The notes beneath the pieces are model-generated. The model saw only the letters and a list, made by a program, of their open reading frames with translations, was not told the origin of the DNA and ran no database searches. Position numbers and translations under genes: made by a program. Of a stretch of DNA of 64,000 nt, positions 48,101 through 55,400 are shown one piece after another (the stretch's first letter is position 1; each line of letters begins with the position of its first letter). Source of the stretch: Urbifossiella sp046350095 (GTDB lineage Bacteria; Planctomycetota; Planctomycetia; Gemmatales; Gemmataceae); contig JAXMBA010000004.1 of assembly GCA_046350095.1 (NCBI GenBank), positions 682,001 through 746,000 on the forward strand, written 5' to 3'.

Positions 48101-49409
48101 CGCCGGGAACCCCACGCTGGCTTCCCCGGCCGGCGAAGTCGTCGCCGTGCAGTACGCCACAACGACCGTGGTCACTGTGCCGGGCGGGCCGGTCCGTGCC
48201 GGCGAGCCGCTGCCGGTCGGCGTGCTCGTCTCCCACCTCGCCAGCGTTCCGGTTACCGACACGGTCACCGTCACCCTCAGCGGCCCGGGAGGCGTCTTCA
48301 CGCAGACCCTGCCGGCGCTCGGTACCGCCGTCGCCTTCACCGGTGTGCCCGCCGGCGTGTACGCCGTCTCGGCCGCGTTCGTCGGTACCGGCGGGTTTCT
48401 CGACAGCACGGGTAGTTCGAGCGTCACCGTCCTGCCGGCACTGCCGAAGGGGCAGAACAGCACCGGCGTCTACGCAGCTGTCACCGGCAGCTCGGTCACA
48501 CTGTTCGACGCCGACGGCTCGGTCCGCGGCACGGTCATGCCGTTCACCCGCGACGAGTCGCCGTTCGGCGTCCGCGTCGCGGTGGCAGACGTGACCGGCG
48601 ACGGCGTTCCCGACGTGATCGCCGGAACCGCCCCGGGCGTGCCCGCTGTAGTCCGCGTCCTCGACGGCGCGACCGGCGCCACGCTGCTCTCGCGCGATGT
48701 GTTCGAGGGCTTCACGGGCGGCGTGTTCGTCGCGGCCGGCGACATGAACGGCGACGGCAAGTCGGAGGTCGTCGTCACCCCGGACCAGGGCGGCGGCGCC
48801 CGCGTGCTCGTGTTCGACGGCGCGACCGGCACCCAGCTGGCCAGCTTCCTCGGCATTCAGGACCCGAACTTCCGCGGCGGCGCCCGCGTGGCCGTGGGCG
48901 ACCTGAACGCCGACGGCGTGGCCGACCTGCTGGTGTCGGCCGGGTTCGGCGGCGGGCCGCGCGTCGCCGGTTACGACGGCGCCAGCGTCGCGGCCGGTCA
49001 GGAGCCGAAGAAGCTGTTCAACGACTTCTTCCTGTTCGCCCCGGACCTGCGGGACGGCGTTTACGTGACGGTGGGCGATGTGGACGGCGACGGGTACGGC
49101 GACGTGATCGGCGGGGCCGGCCCTGGCGGCGCCCCGCGCGTGCTGGCGCTCAGCGGCTTCGACCTGGTGACTAGCAACACCCTGACGCCGGTGGCGAACT
49201 TCTTCGCCGGGCCGACCGGCCTTCGCGGCGGCGTGCGGGTGACCGCGAAGGACTTCGACGGGGACGGCCGCACGGACCTGGTCACCGGGTCCGGCGACAG
49301 TGGTGCCGTGTTCGTGTACGGGAACGTCGCCCTGAACTCCGCAGACCCGCAGGCCGACGGCGGGCTGGAGATGCTTCCGGGAATGCTGCCGGGCGTTCAC
49401 GTCGGCTAA
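39171..49409 (+). CDS. Giant secreted Ig-like/FG-GAP repeat protein
   Basis: 3412 residues. The ATG at 39171 was chosen because it places the planctomycete exoprotein motif (LELEPLEARDVP) near residue 18; the open frame runs back through the tRNA and its terminator, so earlier starts are rejected. After a beta-rich domain (about 30-240) come an Ig-like domain, two putative-Ig (He_PIG) domains with LPDGLTL....G.ITG.P (near 375 and 465), then some twenty Ig-like repeats of about 90-120 residues with phrases such as TNA.TV.FTV.FSE.V.G and DGTL.L.V.....I.DAAGN. The last 320 residues are FG-GAP repeats (D.NGDG) homologous to the end of the giant gene at 2-10663. Probably an adhesin-like or matrix protein; no catalytic domain seen. 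Confidence 0.9.
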   Translation: MRRTRTSSTPNDVLELEPLEARDVPDATPFNLSAGNFTQDWTNIGLISTNDDWSGVPSIEGYRGDGLATGTGADPQLVVGTGTPVLDVNANQTNPNTFTTGGVTEFHIADPVVALAGSGTAKAPYIVIYLNTLGRTSINVAYNLRDIEGSTDSANQQIALQYRVGTSGNFINLPAGYVPDATQISAAVLVTPVSATLPSDADNQPNVQVRIITTDAASNDEWVGIDDIVVTSSPGSAVAPNITVQPSNQTVTAGSNATFTAAASGSPTPGVIWQVKVPGGSFTDLSNTGVYSGVDTNTLTVTGSTVSLSGNLYRAVYTNGAGSAMTNEVSLTVNSAAITVTPATLPDPVLSTTYNQTITASGGSNTFTFSVSAGALPDGLTLSGAGALTGTPTLSGTYNFTVRATDAFGSTGTRSYTLVVPLVLSPAGLPNGTQGVAYSQTVTVAGGVAPYLFSVSTGALPDGLTLDANSGAITGMPSVANTFNFTVTATNGAGRAGSRAYSVVVAPSASVSSIVRTAGPDTNAAAVSWTVTFSQAVSGLTDTNFTLTDLSNSLTGEGITSVAPVGGAPATLWTVTASTGTGDGTLRLNATSAAGVSPTLINLPTSVTTADYAVDKTAPTVVIGAPSVSLTAGGPVTFTVTYSGADAITLAPGDVTLNATGVSATVGVSGSGNTRTVTLTGITGNGSLGISLAAGTASDNAGNTAPAAGPSATVEVDNTPPTVFSVMRVGAAGVTNAVTVQYTVTFSEAVSLGATPFTTRTTGTLSGVSVGSVTGGPTVYTVTVNAGVGDGTLSLDVPPASTVRDAAGNAVAPFAAGEVFTIDRTAPAVTIDPPSATLTAGGPVSFLVTYADANLIPFTLLAAQVQLNRTGSADATVTVSGSGSTRTVTLTGITGDGTLSISLPPGTAADAAGNQATAAGPSTVVTVDNTAPTVTAVTRVGSALTNAATVRYSVTFSEAVTGVSPARFTPVGATLTGLSVVSPVTGGPTTYLVDVNTGSGDGDLGLDVPASLSITDAVGNALATTFTSGERFILDRTAPTVIIGAPSVTLTRGGPVSFTITYSDANGVTASLVPGQVTLNPTGGVTATIGVTGSGNTRTVTLTSITGNGTLGISIAANTATDGATNPAPSAGPSATFIVDNTAPSVTSIVRAGANPTSAASVPFTVTFDEDVGTPALGAFTLSTTGTLSGASVTSVTPVNARTYTVAVATGSGDGTIRLDVSAAGGITDAAGNPLAVGFTTGEAFTVLKTAPAVATISPANGSVVGPAGYGGSVSGTAADALGGTVPSVSVTIRRSSDLLFWTGFAWAGSGTLAATVIGTTWSVPFPPTAQDTGLTYTINSSATDAAGNNRTATAIAYQWDAAPAAATVALASSVFGPGGWPGSVGGVTTDTGPAGVAAVYVVVTRSSDGFNYDATTQTWVAGAVTNTVAPAGGSWSLPVPTAQLAHDVSYTVSAAAVDAVGNTQGSPASGTFGFDDVAPTSTITTPVAAYVGPVAWPASSQIAGTVSDTGSSSVAGVAVRIFRSSDGFFWDGSSWQAASTSVAATVMAGSWSYPLPATALADEVTYTLTSTATDGAGNVQATPGSTSFTWDATVPQQTITTPAAGSFVNPVGFTGFTGTTADPGAAASGVASVSLTLTRTSDGLVWDGTAFVSGPASVLASIAGGAWSYSFNPADLTDGVTYTLAATARDVAGNLGTPATASFTLDATGPTVTINAPAAGSTVTASGWGGLAGNAADAGAGVQLVEFRVLTAGGLVWNGGTFAPTGSWFVATGTTTWSDAFAFTNFPAAGGYRVEARGRDFVGNIGPVASVDFTVSVPEVTNIARLSPVVAVSNTTAPVTWRVTFTDPVSGVTAANFALVGSFAAGSAIIGATPVGGSVPAVAWDLTATTPAAGTGDLGLNYVSNMNLTPVVASATVAGAVYTLDRIAPTVAVSNDAPGAVIRVNQAVRYTVTFADDTGLGVLGLTPGDVANAITTGAAPFGVSNFTFDGVATYTFDVTLTGDGDFRLRLAAPAVVDLAGNSLSAPVTDATVLTGDGTAPTVFSVVPVGSSPTTAATIAYTVTFSEPVTGVDDADFFVTTTGSITPGAVSVSGSGSTYTVTVDTGTGDGTLRLDVLNDGTILDAAGNSLATGSTTAAAITIDRTAPAASIALAAGQTTPTHEQPVRFVVTFSEPVFGFDEADVTLVGTAGGVATATKSVTNPSGDDRTYLVAVSGLTADGTVGIIVTAGAAADAAGNLSTVAVSSQTITIDLTAPFVTGITRLGSTPTNASSVGYAVTFSEAVGGVDAGDFALVTAGLSGASITSVGGGGASWTVLVNTGGGSGTLRLDLRPTASATDAAGNTLVAGGLTGEVYDLDRTPPVATVVAPTPALRNIPVGGITVTFDQAVIGLDAADFTLTRDGFALDLSAAQLSGGGSAYTLGNLTGLTAAGGGYVLTLRASGSGIADTAGNPLAADAGTTFTVDVAAPTVTITPVVVGPTNAATVAFTVGFSEDVLGVDTDAAGGFDFFAVTGTAPGAAILSIVPVTAGLFTVTVATGGGEGTLGLVLGANTVISDGAGNAVGGLPAASSFTTVDHIRPTVSITDGDADGVVALNVGVTFTVDVLDAGGVLGTLTAGNFENAGSAGVTVGAVTETTISGGKRFTLAVTPTSGGTLQLRLKAGATVTDTAGNTPVLPATGRVLTVDAAAPTVTVARAAGQAAVTNSQPVRFAVAFSEPVVRFGPSGVQLNGPGAAGAAVGVSGDGQSFVVTVSGLSADGLVTLTVPAGVVTDVASNLNAGSAGGDNAVTLDTVPPAVGSPALDPASDTGAADGVTADATPTFTGSAEAGATVELFEGSTRLGTATATAAGWTITASALGDGPHTVFARASDAAGNSADSAPLTVTIDTTRPAVSVTRGPGQAASVIGTAVGVGVTFTVTTTQAVGPLDPAAVSVVGTAGGTITGVSGSGTTFVVTVGGITRPGSVSVSVAAGAAADVAGNPTLASPAGEVVAVQYATTTVVTVPGGPVRAGEPLPVGVLVSHLASVPVTDTVTVTLSGPGGVFTQTLPALGTAVAFTGVPAGVYAVSAAFVGTGGFLDSTGSSSVTVLPALPKGQNSTGVYAAVTGSSVTLFDADGSVRGTVMPFTRDESPFGVRVAVADVTGDGVPDVIAGTAPGVPAVVRVLDGATGATLLSRDVFEGFTGGVFVAAGDMNGDGKSEVVVTPDQGGGARVLVFDGATGTQLASFLGIQDPNFRGGARVAVGDLNADGVADLLVSAGFGGGPRVAGYDGASVAAGQEPKKLFNDFFLFAPDLRDGVYVTVGDVDGDGYGDVIGGAGPGGAPRVLALSGFDLVTSNTLTPVANFFAGPTGLRGGVRVTAKDFDGDGRTDLVTGSGDSGAVFVYGNVALNSADPQADGGLEMLPGMLPGVHVG

Positions 49410-49670
49410 CTGGGCGGCGCGGCGGTACCGGCGGCAACTCGCCCACACCCGGACGAGCGCGTCGGCGGCGCGAAACGCGGTCGAGTCGCGTTCGGACTTC
49501 AGCAGCCGCCGCAGCGCCCGCACGGCGGCGGTGAACGACGCGGCGATCGCGGCCCGCGACTCGGTGAATGCCACGGCCGTCGCCGCGCCGGCCCGCGCGG
49601 TGTGGACCAGTTCGTCGAACGGCGGATCGGCGATGGCGGGGCGTGCGGCCCCGGTGCCGGCGAAGGCCAT
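49410..49670 (-). pseudogene. Possible small gene remnant running antisense into the giant gene
   Basis: From an ATG at 49670 with AGGTG seven bases upstream, a frame encodes about 87 residues with a plausible helical protein (DELVHTARAGAATAVAFTES..., ALRRLLKSERDSTAFRAADALVRVW). It meets no stop before entering the antisense of the FG-GAP gene, where it continues only as a shadow. The helix pattern resembles short regulatory-type proteins repeated in Gemmataceae genomes (from memory). Its own C-terminus seems lost, so a remnant is more likely than an intact gene. Confidence 0.3.
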
Positions 49671-49990
49671 GCGAGCACCTGGAATGGGGAACGGGGACGT
49701 GGCAACGACGTGTACAAACGAACCGTAACCTCCCGGTTCGGAATGTCAAATCGGAATTTTGGATCGCTTCGGCGCCGTGCGGCCCCAGAGTGTTTTCGGT
49801 CCACACCGGCACGTGACCGCTCGAAACCGTCTTGCCCGGCCGGTGGTCAGAACCCTCGTCCCACACCCTCGCCGCGAGTATCCGTCCGCGGGCGATTCGC
49901 TCGACGACGGGTTGCATCATGGGTTCCCAGTTCGGTCGGTAGAATACCCATCAGACCCGGCCGGCAGACGGCCGTCAAAGGGGGGAGTAC
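49671..49990. other. Intergenic stretch without a gene
   Basis: No ORF with credible protein character on either strand. Base composition is slightly lower in GC than the surroundings (49710-49770). GGGGGGAG at 49980-49987 is the ribosome site of the next gene. No inverted repeat or RNA recognised. Confidence 0.5.
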
Positions 49991-50440
49991 GTGCCGACAC
50001 TGTACCTCGACGCCGACGCCTGCCCCGTGAAGGACGAGTCGTACCGCGTCGCCGGCCGGTACTCGGTGCCTACGGTCGTCGTCGCCAACGCCTACATGCG
50101 GGTGCCGGTCGGGCCGCTCGTCGAGTTGGTGGTGCGGGCCGGGTTCGGCGCCGCCGACGACCACATCGCCGAGGTGTGCGGCCCCGGCGACGTGGTCGTC
50201 ACCGCCGACATCCCGCTGGCCGGGCGGGCGCTGCTGAAGGGGGCGCGGGTGCTCGACCCGCGCGGCCGCGAGATCACCGACAACGAGATCGGCGCGGCCC
50301 TCGGCATGCGCGAGCTGATGGAGGAACTCCGCGCCCGCGGCGAGGCGAGCGGCGGGCCGCCGCCGATGACCGCGAAGGACCGGTCGCGATTCCTCGGCAA
50401 GCTGGACGAGGTGCTCGTCGCGGTGCGGAGGGGGCGATGA
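49991..50440 (+). CDS. YaiI/YqxD family protein (DUF188, PIN-like fold)
   Basis: 149 residues from a GTG with GGGGGAG just upstream. The family's signature is intact: LYLDADACPVKDESYRVA at the start, V.VANAYMRVP, VVTADIPLAGRALLKGA, and TDNEIG. Acidic residues in the D.DACPVK and TADI(P)LA motifs suggest a metal-binding, PIN-like nuclease fold, but no activity is established for the family. Its TGA overlaps the ATG of the hydrolase gene (ATGA), so the two are translationally coupled. Confidence 0.9.
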   Translation: MPTLYLDADACPVKDESYRVAGRYSVPTVVVANAYMRVPVGPLVELVVRAGFGAADDHIAEVCGPGDVVVTADIPLAGRALLKGARVLDPRGREITDNEIGAALGMRELMEELRARGEASGGPPPMTAKDRSRFLGKLDEVLVAVRRGR

Positions 50441-51426
50441 AACCCGGGCGGTTCGGGTGGGTCCGGCGGCACCCGTGGCGAACGCTGGCCCTGGCCGTGC
50501 TGGCGAGCGCCGTGCTCGTGAACGCCGTGGCGTGCCGACAAGCACGGGCGATGCTGGCGTTCTCCGCCGACGGTGCGAGGACTCCGCGCCCCGAGGAGTT
50601 GACCGCGTGGGGGAAGGCGAAGGCGCTGGCGCTCGGCGTCACCGTGCCGCGGCCGGCGCTGGGTCGCACGCCGGGTGACATCGGGCTGTCAGCAGAGTCG
50701 GTGCGGTTCGCCGCGGACGACGGCATGAACCTGGAGGCGTGGCTGGTCGCGCCGCCCGCCGCGAAGGGGACGGCGATCCTGTTCCACGGCTATGCCGCTT
50801 GCCGGTCGGCGCTGCTACCGGAGGCCGCGGCCGTGGTCGAACTCGGGTACGCGGCGCTCGTGGTGGACTTCCGCGGCGGCGGCGGCTCCGACGGGTCCGA
50901 CTGCACGCTCGGCTACGACGAGGCGCGGGACGTGGTCGCGGCGCTGCGGTTCGCCCGCGAGCGGAACTTGCCGGGGCCGGTGGTGCTGTTCGGGCAGTCG
51001 ATGGGCGGCGCGGCGGTGCTGCGGGCCGTCGGCGTGCTGGGGGCCGACCCGGACGGCATCATCGTGGAGGCGGTGTTCGCGCGGACACTGACGACGGTGC
51101 GGAACCGCTTCGCGCTGATGGGCGTGCCGGCGTTCCCGGGGGCCGAGTTGCTCGTGTTCTGGGGCGGCGTCCGCGGCGGGTTTGACGCCTTCACCCACGA
51201 CCCGGCCGAGTACGCACGCAGCTGTCGCGTGCCGGCGCTGGTGCTGCATGGCGGCGCCGACCGCAACGCGACGCCCGACGAGGGGCGTGCGATCTTCGAC
51301 AACCTGGCAGGCCGCAAGGAGTTGGTGGTGTTCGACGGCGTCGGCCACACGTCACTGTGCGGCGCCGACCGGCTGCGGTGGGCGGCGTGCGTGGGGCAGT
51401 ACGTGGAGTCGGTGGTGGGTCGGTGA
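50437..51426 (+). CDS. Membrane-anchored alpha/beta hydrolase
   Basis: 329 residues. One N-terminal hydrophobic segment (about 13-33) anchors or exports it. The hydrolase core has the oxyanion-region HGYA (117-120), nucleophile elbow GQSMGG (186-191, Ser-188), acid D275 in HGGADRN and H304 in GVGHTS, a full catalytic triad. The layout matches the FrsA/YqhA-like serine hydrolases acting on small esters or peptides; the substrate is unknown. The start overlaps the preceding stop by four bases. Confidence 0.85.
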   Translation: MKPGRFGWVRRHPWRTLALAVLASAVLVNAVACRQARAMLAFSADGARTPRPEELTAWGKAKALALGVTVPRPALGRTPGDIGLSAESVRFAADDGMNLEAWLVAPPAAKGTAILFHGYAACRSALLPEAAAVVELGYAALVVDFRGGGGSDGSDCTLGYDEARDVVAALRFARERNLPGPVVLFGQSMGGAAVLRAVGVLGADPDGIIVEAVFARTLTTVRNRFALMGVPAFPGAELLVFWGGVRGGFDAFTHDPAEYARSCRVPALVLHGGADRNATPDEGRAIFDNLAGRKELVVFDGVGHTSLCGADRLRWAACVGQYVESVVGR

Positions 51427-51429
51427 CAA

Positions 51430-52473
51430 TCAGCGCGGCGTGTAGTGCGGAATGTCGCGGAACGGCAGCGCCTCAACGACTCCACCCTGAGTCGGTGCCA
51501 CGCCTGCCGGCGCGTGGACGTACCCGAACTCGACGAGGACCGCCTCGCCGACGCGTACCTCAGTGGTCCCCGGTTCGACCCAGCACGGCATGCCGGAGGA
51601 GCCGCCCGTGTCGTAATGGGCGGTGTGGCGGAAGTCGGCCAGTAGCACCGTGACGGGTTGGTCCCGCGGCACGATTCGGAACGGCCGGCTCCGGACCGGC
51701 ACGCCGGCCTGATCTGCGAGGAGCGCGTACAGACTCCGGCGGCCGGGAGCGCCGGCGGGTTCGTCCGAGAGTCGCGCCGCCAGATTCCAGGCACCCAGAG
51801 TGGCGAACGACAAGTACGCCCCCAGGTGGTGGACCGTGCCGTCCGGGTTGTCTCGCGGGTCGTACATCCGCCAGCTGTTGATGAGGTCGAGTGCCGTTGG
51901 GGCGGTAACACGGGCCGCCGGCCACTCCTCATCCAGCACGCGGTGCTTCCAGTCCGCGGCCTCCCAATCGTACAGCGGGCCGGCCGCCGGGAGTTCTTCG
52001 CACTCGACCGGGGCGAAGCGGTAGTCCGTCCGCCCGGCGTCGGAGTGGACCGGGATCACAAGTGTGTCACCGACAACGGCAGTCGGCGACGTGGTGCAAG
52101 CCGGTTCCTGCGGGGAGAAAATGCGCCGCGCGCCACACTCGGCGACCACGATCCAGAAGTGGTATTCGGCTTCGCTCGCCGGGCGGCCGTCGGGATCACG
52201 CTTCGGGGGCGTCACCCGGACCGAGTAGCTGAGCCGGTAGACGCCGGCCCGCTTCGCCCTCACCCGGGCGAACCAGAACCGCCGTGCCTCCGCGTCGGCG
52301 ACCTCGCCGCGGGTGGTGCCGGGTTCGCCGCCCAGGAATTCGAAGTAGTCGCCCAGCGCCGCCTTCAGCGCGGCCGGGAAACCGCTCTCGTCCGGCAAGA
52401 GGCGCGGCGGCGGGGCGGGCTCAGCGGCGACGACTGGGGCGGCGACGAGGAGTAACAGAAGGAAACGGGACAC
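51430..52473 (-). CDS. Hypothetical secreted protein
   Basis: 347 residues from a GTG at 52473, chosen for GGAGGG nine bases upstream and the signal peptide it gives (MSRFLLLLLVAAPVVAA). The mature chain is beta-rich with a domain around 60-160 (ARVRAKRAGVYRLSYSVRV, AEYHFWIVVAECGARR) and ends with a segment of metal-site-like His/Asp residues (ADFRHTAHYDTGGSSG). No family recognised. It is convergent with the hydrolase (3 bp between stops). Confidence 0.65.
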   Translation of the reverse strand: MSRFLLLLLVAAPVVAAEPAPPPRLLPDESGFPAALKAALGDYFEFLGGEPGTTRGEVADAEARRFWFARVRAKRAGVYRLSYSVRVTPPKRDPDGRPASEAEYHFWIVVAECGARRIFSPQEPACTTSPTAVVGDTLVIPVHSDAGRTDYRFAPVECEELPAAGPLYDWEAADWKHRVLDEEWPAARVTAPTALDLINSWRMYDPRDNPDGTVHHLGAYLSFATLGAWNLAARLSDEPAGAPGRRSLYALLADQAGVPVRSRPFRIVPRDQPVTVLLADFRHTAHYDTGGSSGMPCWVEPGTTEVRVGEAVLVEFGYVHAPAGVAPTQGGVVEALPFRDIPHYTPR

Positions 52474-52538
52474 GGCGACCCTCCGGGCGAAGAGCCGCAG
52501 TATCCGCCGGATATGGCACCGATCGCAAGGCAGACCGG

Positions 52539-54515
52539 TCACTCCTCGTCGTCGGCCCACGGGCGCGGACGCGGTCCGCCGAACCCGCCGCGCGGCGGCG
52601 GGCCGCCGAAGCCGCCACCACCCGCAGGCCGGTAGCCGCCGCCCGGCCGGAAGCCCCCGGGGCCGCCCGGCGCCGGGCCGGTGCGGTAGCCGCTACCGCC
52701 CTCGCGCTGGTCGCGGCGGCACATCACCGGCCGGCCGCGGAGCCGCACGCCCTGCATGCACTCGATCACGTACTCGGCCGCGTCCTCCGGCACCTCCACC
52801 AGCGAGAAGCGGTCCGTCACCTCGATCGCGCCGATGTCCTGGCCCGGCACGCCCGCGGTGTTGGCGATCGCCCCCACCAGGTCGCGCGGCATGATCCCGG
52901 CCTCGCGACCGAGGCTGAAGAACAGCCGCGCCATCGCCGGGCCGCCGTCGCCGCGGCGCGGGTTCGGCCGCGGCGGCCCACCCGGCTCCTGCCGGAACGG
53001 CGCCCCCTGCGGGTAGAACGGGGCGCCCGGCCGCGGCCCGTCGAACCGCTGCGGCCGAGGCGGCGCCTGGAAGCGGTCTCGCAGCGGCGGCGGGGCGGGA
53101 ATCTCCACCTCCGCGTCCTTGGCGTCGCCCGTCTCGGCGTCGTGGGCCAGCTTCACCGCCGCCAGTGCGATGTCCATCACGTCGAACTCGGCCGAGAGCG
53201 TCTCCACGATCACGCGGAAGGCGTCCGTCTCGCCCTTCTCGATCACCTCGCGGATCGCCTCGCGGGTCAGCTCCATGCGGCGGGCCTTCAGGTCGGCCAC
53301 GGTCGGCACGCGGCCGACCTCGATCTTGCGGTTCGTGACCCGCTCGACGTTCTTCAGCAGCCGGTGCTCCTTCGGCTCGGCCAGGGTGATCGCGGTCCCC
53401 TCGCGGCCGGCCCGGCCCACGCGGCCGATGCGGTGGACGTAGGTCTCCACCTCCGCGGGAATGTGGAAGTTTACGACGTGCGTGAGGTGCTCCACGTCGA
53501 GCCCGCGGGCGGCCACGTCGGTGGCCACGAGCAGGTCCACGGTGCCGGCGCGGAACATCCGCATGACGCGGTCGCGGTGCTCCTGCGACAACCCGCCGTG
53601 CAGCGCCTCGGGGCGGTAGCCGCGGGCCGCGAGCGTCTCGGTCAGTTCGTCCACCTCGGTGCGCGTGCGGCAGAACACGAGCGCGGCCGCGGGGGCTTCC
53701 ACGTCGAGGACGCGGACGAGCGTGGCGACCTTGTACTGCCGCGGCACCACGTACGCGACCTGCTTCACCTTCGGCATCTGGCCGGGGGCGACGGGCTCCT
53801 GCGACACGCGAACGGTGGCCGGGGCACGGAGGTGCTTCTGGGCGATGGCTTCGATCCGCGGCGGCATCGTCGCCGAGAACAGCATCGTCTGCCGCTCCTT
53901 CGGCGTCTCGTTGAGGATCGCCTCGATGTCCTCGGCGAAGCCCATGTCGAGCATCTCGTCGGCCTCGTCCAGCACGACGACCGACACGCCGGCGAGCTTC
54001 AGCGTGCCGCGGCGGAGGAAGTCGAGCGCGCGGCCGGGCGTGGCGACCACGACGTCGACTCCACGGTCGAGCGCGCGGGCCTGCTGGCCCATCGCGGCAC
54101 CGCCGTACACCGGCAGCACGCGGGTGCTGTACGGCCGGCCGTACTTGTGGACGGCGTCGGCCACCTGCATGGCCAGCTCGCGGGTCGGCACGAGGATGAG
54201 GGCGGCCGGCTTCACCTTGGCGGAGTTGGCCGCGAGCCGCTGGATGAGCGGGAGGGCGAACGCGGCCGTCTTGCCGGTGCCGGTGGCGGCGAGGCCGACG
54301 ATGTCGGTCCCCTGCAGGACGAGCGGGATCGCCTCCTTCTGGATGGGCGTCGGCTCCTCGTACCCGAGGACGGTGAGCGCGGCAAGGAGCTTGGCGTCTA
54401 GCCCGAGGCCGGCAAACTTCGACTCGGCGGCGGGTTCGGGCTTCGCCGGCTCGGCCGCTGCCAGTTCCGGCGCGAGTGCGGGCTGGGAAGGAGGTGTAGG
54501 TTCGGGGTCGGTCAT
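52539..54515 (-). CDS. DEAD-box RNA helicase with DbpA-type RNA-binding domain (DeaD/CsdA-like)
   Basis: 658 residues. Q motif PTPIQKEAI (55-63), Walker A ATGTGKT (77-83), PTREL (110-114), DEAD (183-186), SAT (214-216) and motif VI HRIGRVGRAG. A DbpA-like RNA-binding domain (about 493-566, MARLFFSLGREAGIMPRDLVGAI) follows, then an RGG/Pro/Gly-rich tail (about 580-658). Such helicases act in ribosome assembly and cold adaptation. A 30-residue Pro/Ala/Glu leader precedes the core. Monocistronic. Confidence 0.93.
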   Translation of the reverse strand: MTDPEPTPPSQPALAPELAAAEPAKPEPAAESKFAGLGLDAKLLAALTVLGYEEPTPIQKEAIPLVLQGTDIVGLAATGTGKTAAFALPLIQRLAANSAKVKPAALILVPTRELAMQVADAVHKYGRPYSTRVLPVYGGAAMGQQARALDRGVDVVVATPGRALDFLRRGTLKLAGVSVVVLDEADEMLDMGFAEDIEAILNETPKERQTMLFSATMPPRIEAIAQKHLRAPATVRVSQEPVAPGQMPKVKQVAYVVPRQYKVATLVRVLDVEAPAAALVFCRTRTEVDELTETLAARGYRPEALHGGLSQEHRDRVMRMFRAGTVDLLVATDVAARGLDVEHLTHVVNFHIPAEVETYVHRIGRVGRAGREGTAITLAEPKEHRLLKNVERVTNRKIEVGRVPTVADLKARRMELTREAIREVIEKGETDAFRVIVETLSAEFDVMDIALAAVKLAHDAETGDAKDAEVEIPAPPPLRDRFQAPPRPQRFDGPRPGAPFYPQGAPFRQEPGGPPRPNPRRGDGGPAMARLFFSLGREAGIMPRDLVGAIANTAGVPGQDIGAIEVTDRFSLVEVPEDAAEYVIECMQGVRLRGRPVMCRRDQREGGSGYRTGPAPGGPGGFRPGGGYRPAGGGGFGGPPPRGGFGGPRPRPWADDEE

Positions 54516-54649
54516 GGTGTCTCGTCGGTGGAGGTGCCGTAAAAGACTTTTTGTAGTGACGACGGCGCCGAACGGCCGGCGGAATCAGACGCACTCGATG
54601 CGTTCGTGAACGCGGATCCCGCACCGGTGTCGCTGGGGTGTTTGCTCCT

Positions 54650-55342
54650 CTACTCCTTGCCGAGGCTGAGATCGACCACCCAGCAGCCGCGGACGTGCGG
54701 CCCCGGGCCGCGGCAGTGGCCGAGCACATCGGCGTCGGCGCAGCCGGCGTCCTCCAGCGCGTCGGCAAGGACCGGCATCGGGCCGAAGTCGCGCGACTCG
54801 TACATCCCCGTCGCAAGCTGCTGAGCTTTCGTACTCACCCACCGTGGGTTGAACTCGGTCGTGGGTTTGCCGCCGAGGTCGTGGCAAGTGGCAAGGAACG
54901 ATACCAGTTCGTTCTCGAACCATTCGCGCTGGTGCTCACCCACTCGCATCAGCCGCAGCCACCAGAGCATGGTGTGGACCATACCCCCAGCTGCAGTCCT
55001 GAACCGATCTGTGTCGATCTGCCCCGACAGTTCGCGTAATCGGCGCGGCGCGAAGAAGCCCAGCTCGCAGGCGATGTAGTCGGCATTCTTGTTGTCGAGT
55101 TCGGCCGGCTGGCCATGGAATCGTTGGAAGTACTCATTCTTCAGGGCGGACAGTGCGCGGAGGTCGGCGTCCCCGTCCGCGACTCGTTCGGCGGTATCGA
55201 GCAACTGGAGACACGAGTCGTTGGTCAGCAGCGGCTCGAACCGGCGGGCGAACGCGACATACGCAAGCAGCTGCTTCCGCGGTGCGAGCGGCTCCAGCGC
55301 CAGCCAGAGTCGAGCGTACGCTTCCTCAATTGTGTCGTTCAC
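54650..55342 (-). CDS. Hypothetical protein with Gemmataceae-type C-terminal motif
   Basis: 230 residues from a GTG at 55342 (GAAGGG upstream); the frame extends 19 more codons of Arg/Lys-rich, non-native character. Mostly helical, no signal peptide. The C-terminal stretch MPVLADALEDAGC.DADVL.HCRGPGPHVRGCWVVDL.LGKE is a motif I remember from many Gemmata proteins, often as a short C-terminal module on unrelated proteins (HC...PHVRGCWV could bind a metal). Function unknown. Confidence 0.75.
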   Translation of the reverse strand: MNDTIEEAYARLWLALEPLAPRKQLLAYVAFARRFEPLLTNDSCLQLLDTAERVADGDADLRALSALKNEYFQRFHGQPAELDNKNADYIACELGFFAPRRLRELSGQIDTDRFRTAAGGMVHTMLWWLRLMRVGEHQREWFENELVSFLATCHDLGGKPTTEFNPRWVSTKAQQLATGMYESRDFGPMPVLADALEDAGCADADVLGHCRGPGPHVRGCWVVDLSLGKE

Positions 55343-55400
55343 CGCAGCCCTTCCAGTTCGGCGCCGCTTCCTCTTAACCTCCTTCCTGCGTCGACACACC

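Noticed and set aside
46077..49409. Long minus-strand frame below the second giant gene
   Set aside because: Shadow of the FG-GAP/Ig-like gene. Only the part beyond 49410 has protein character and it is listed separately at low confidence.
54585..54923. A 112-codon minus frame beside the helicase
   Set aside because: It overlaps the end of the 54650-55342 gene in another frame and is Arg/Pro-rich without family character.
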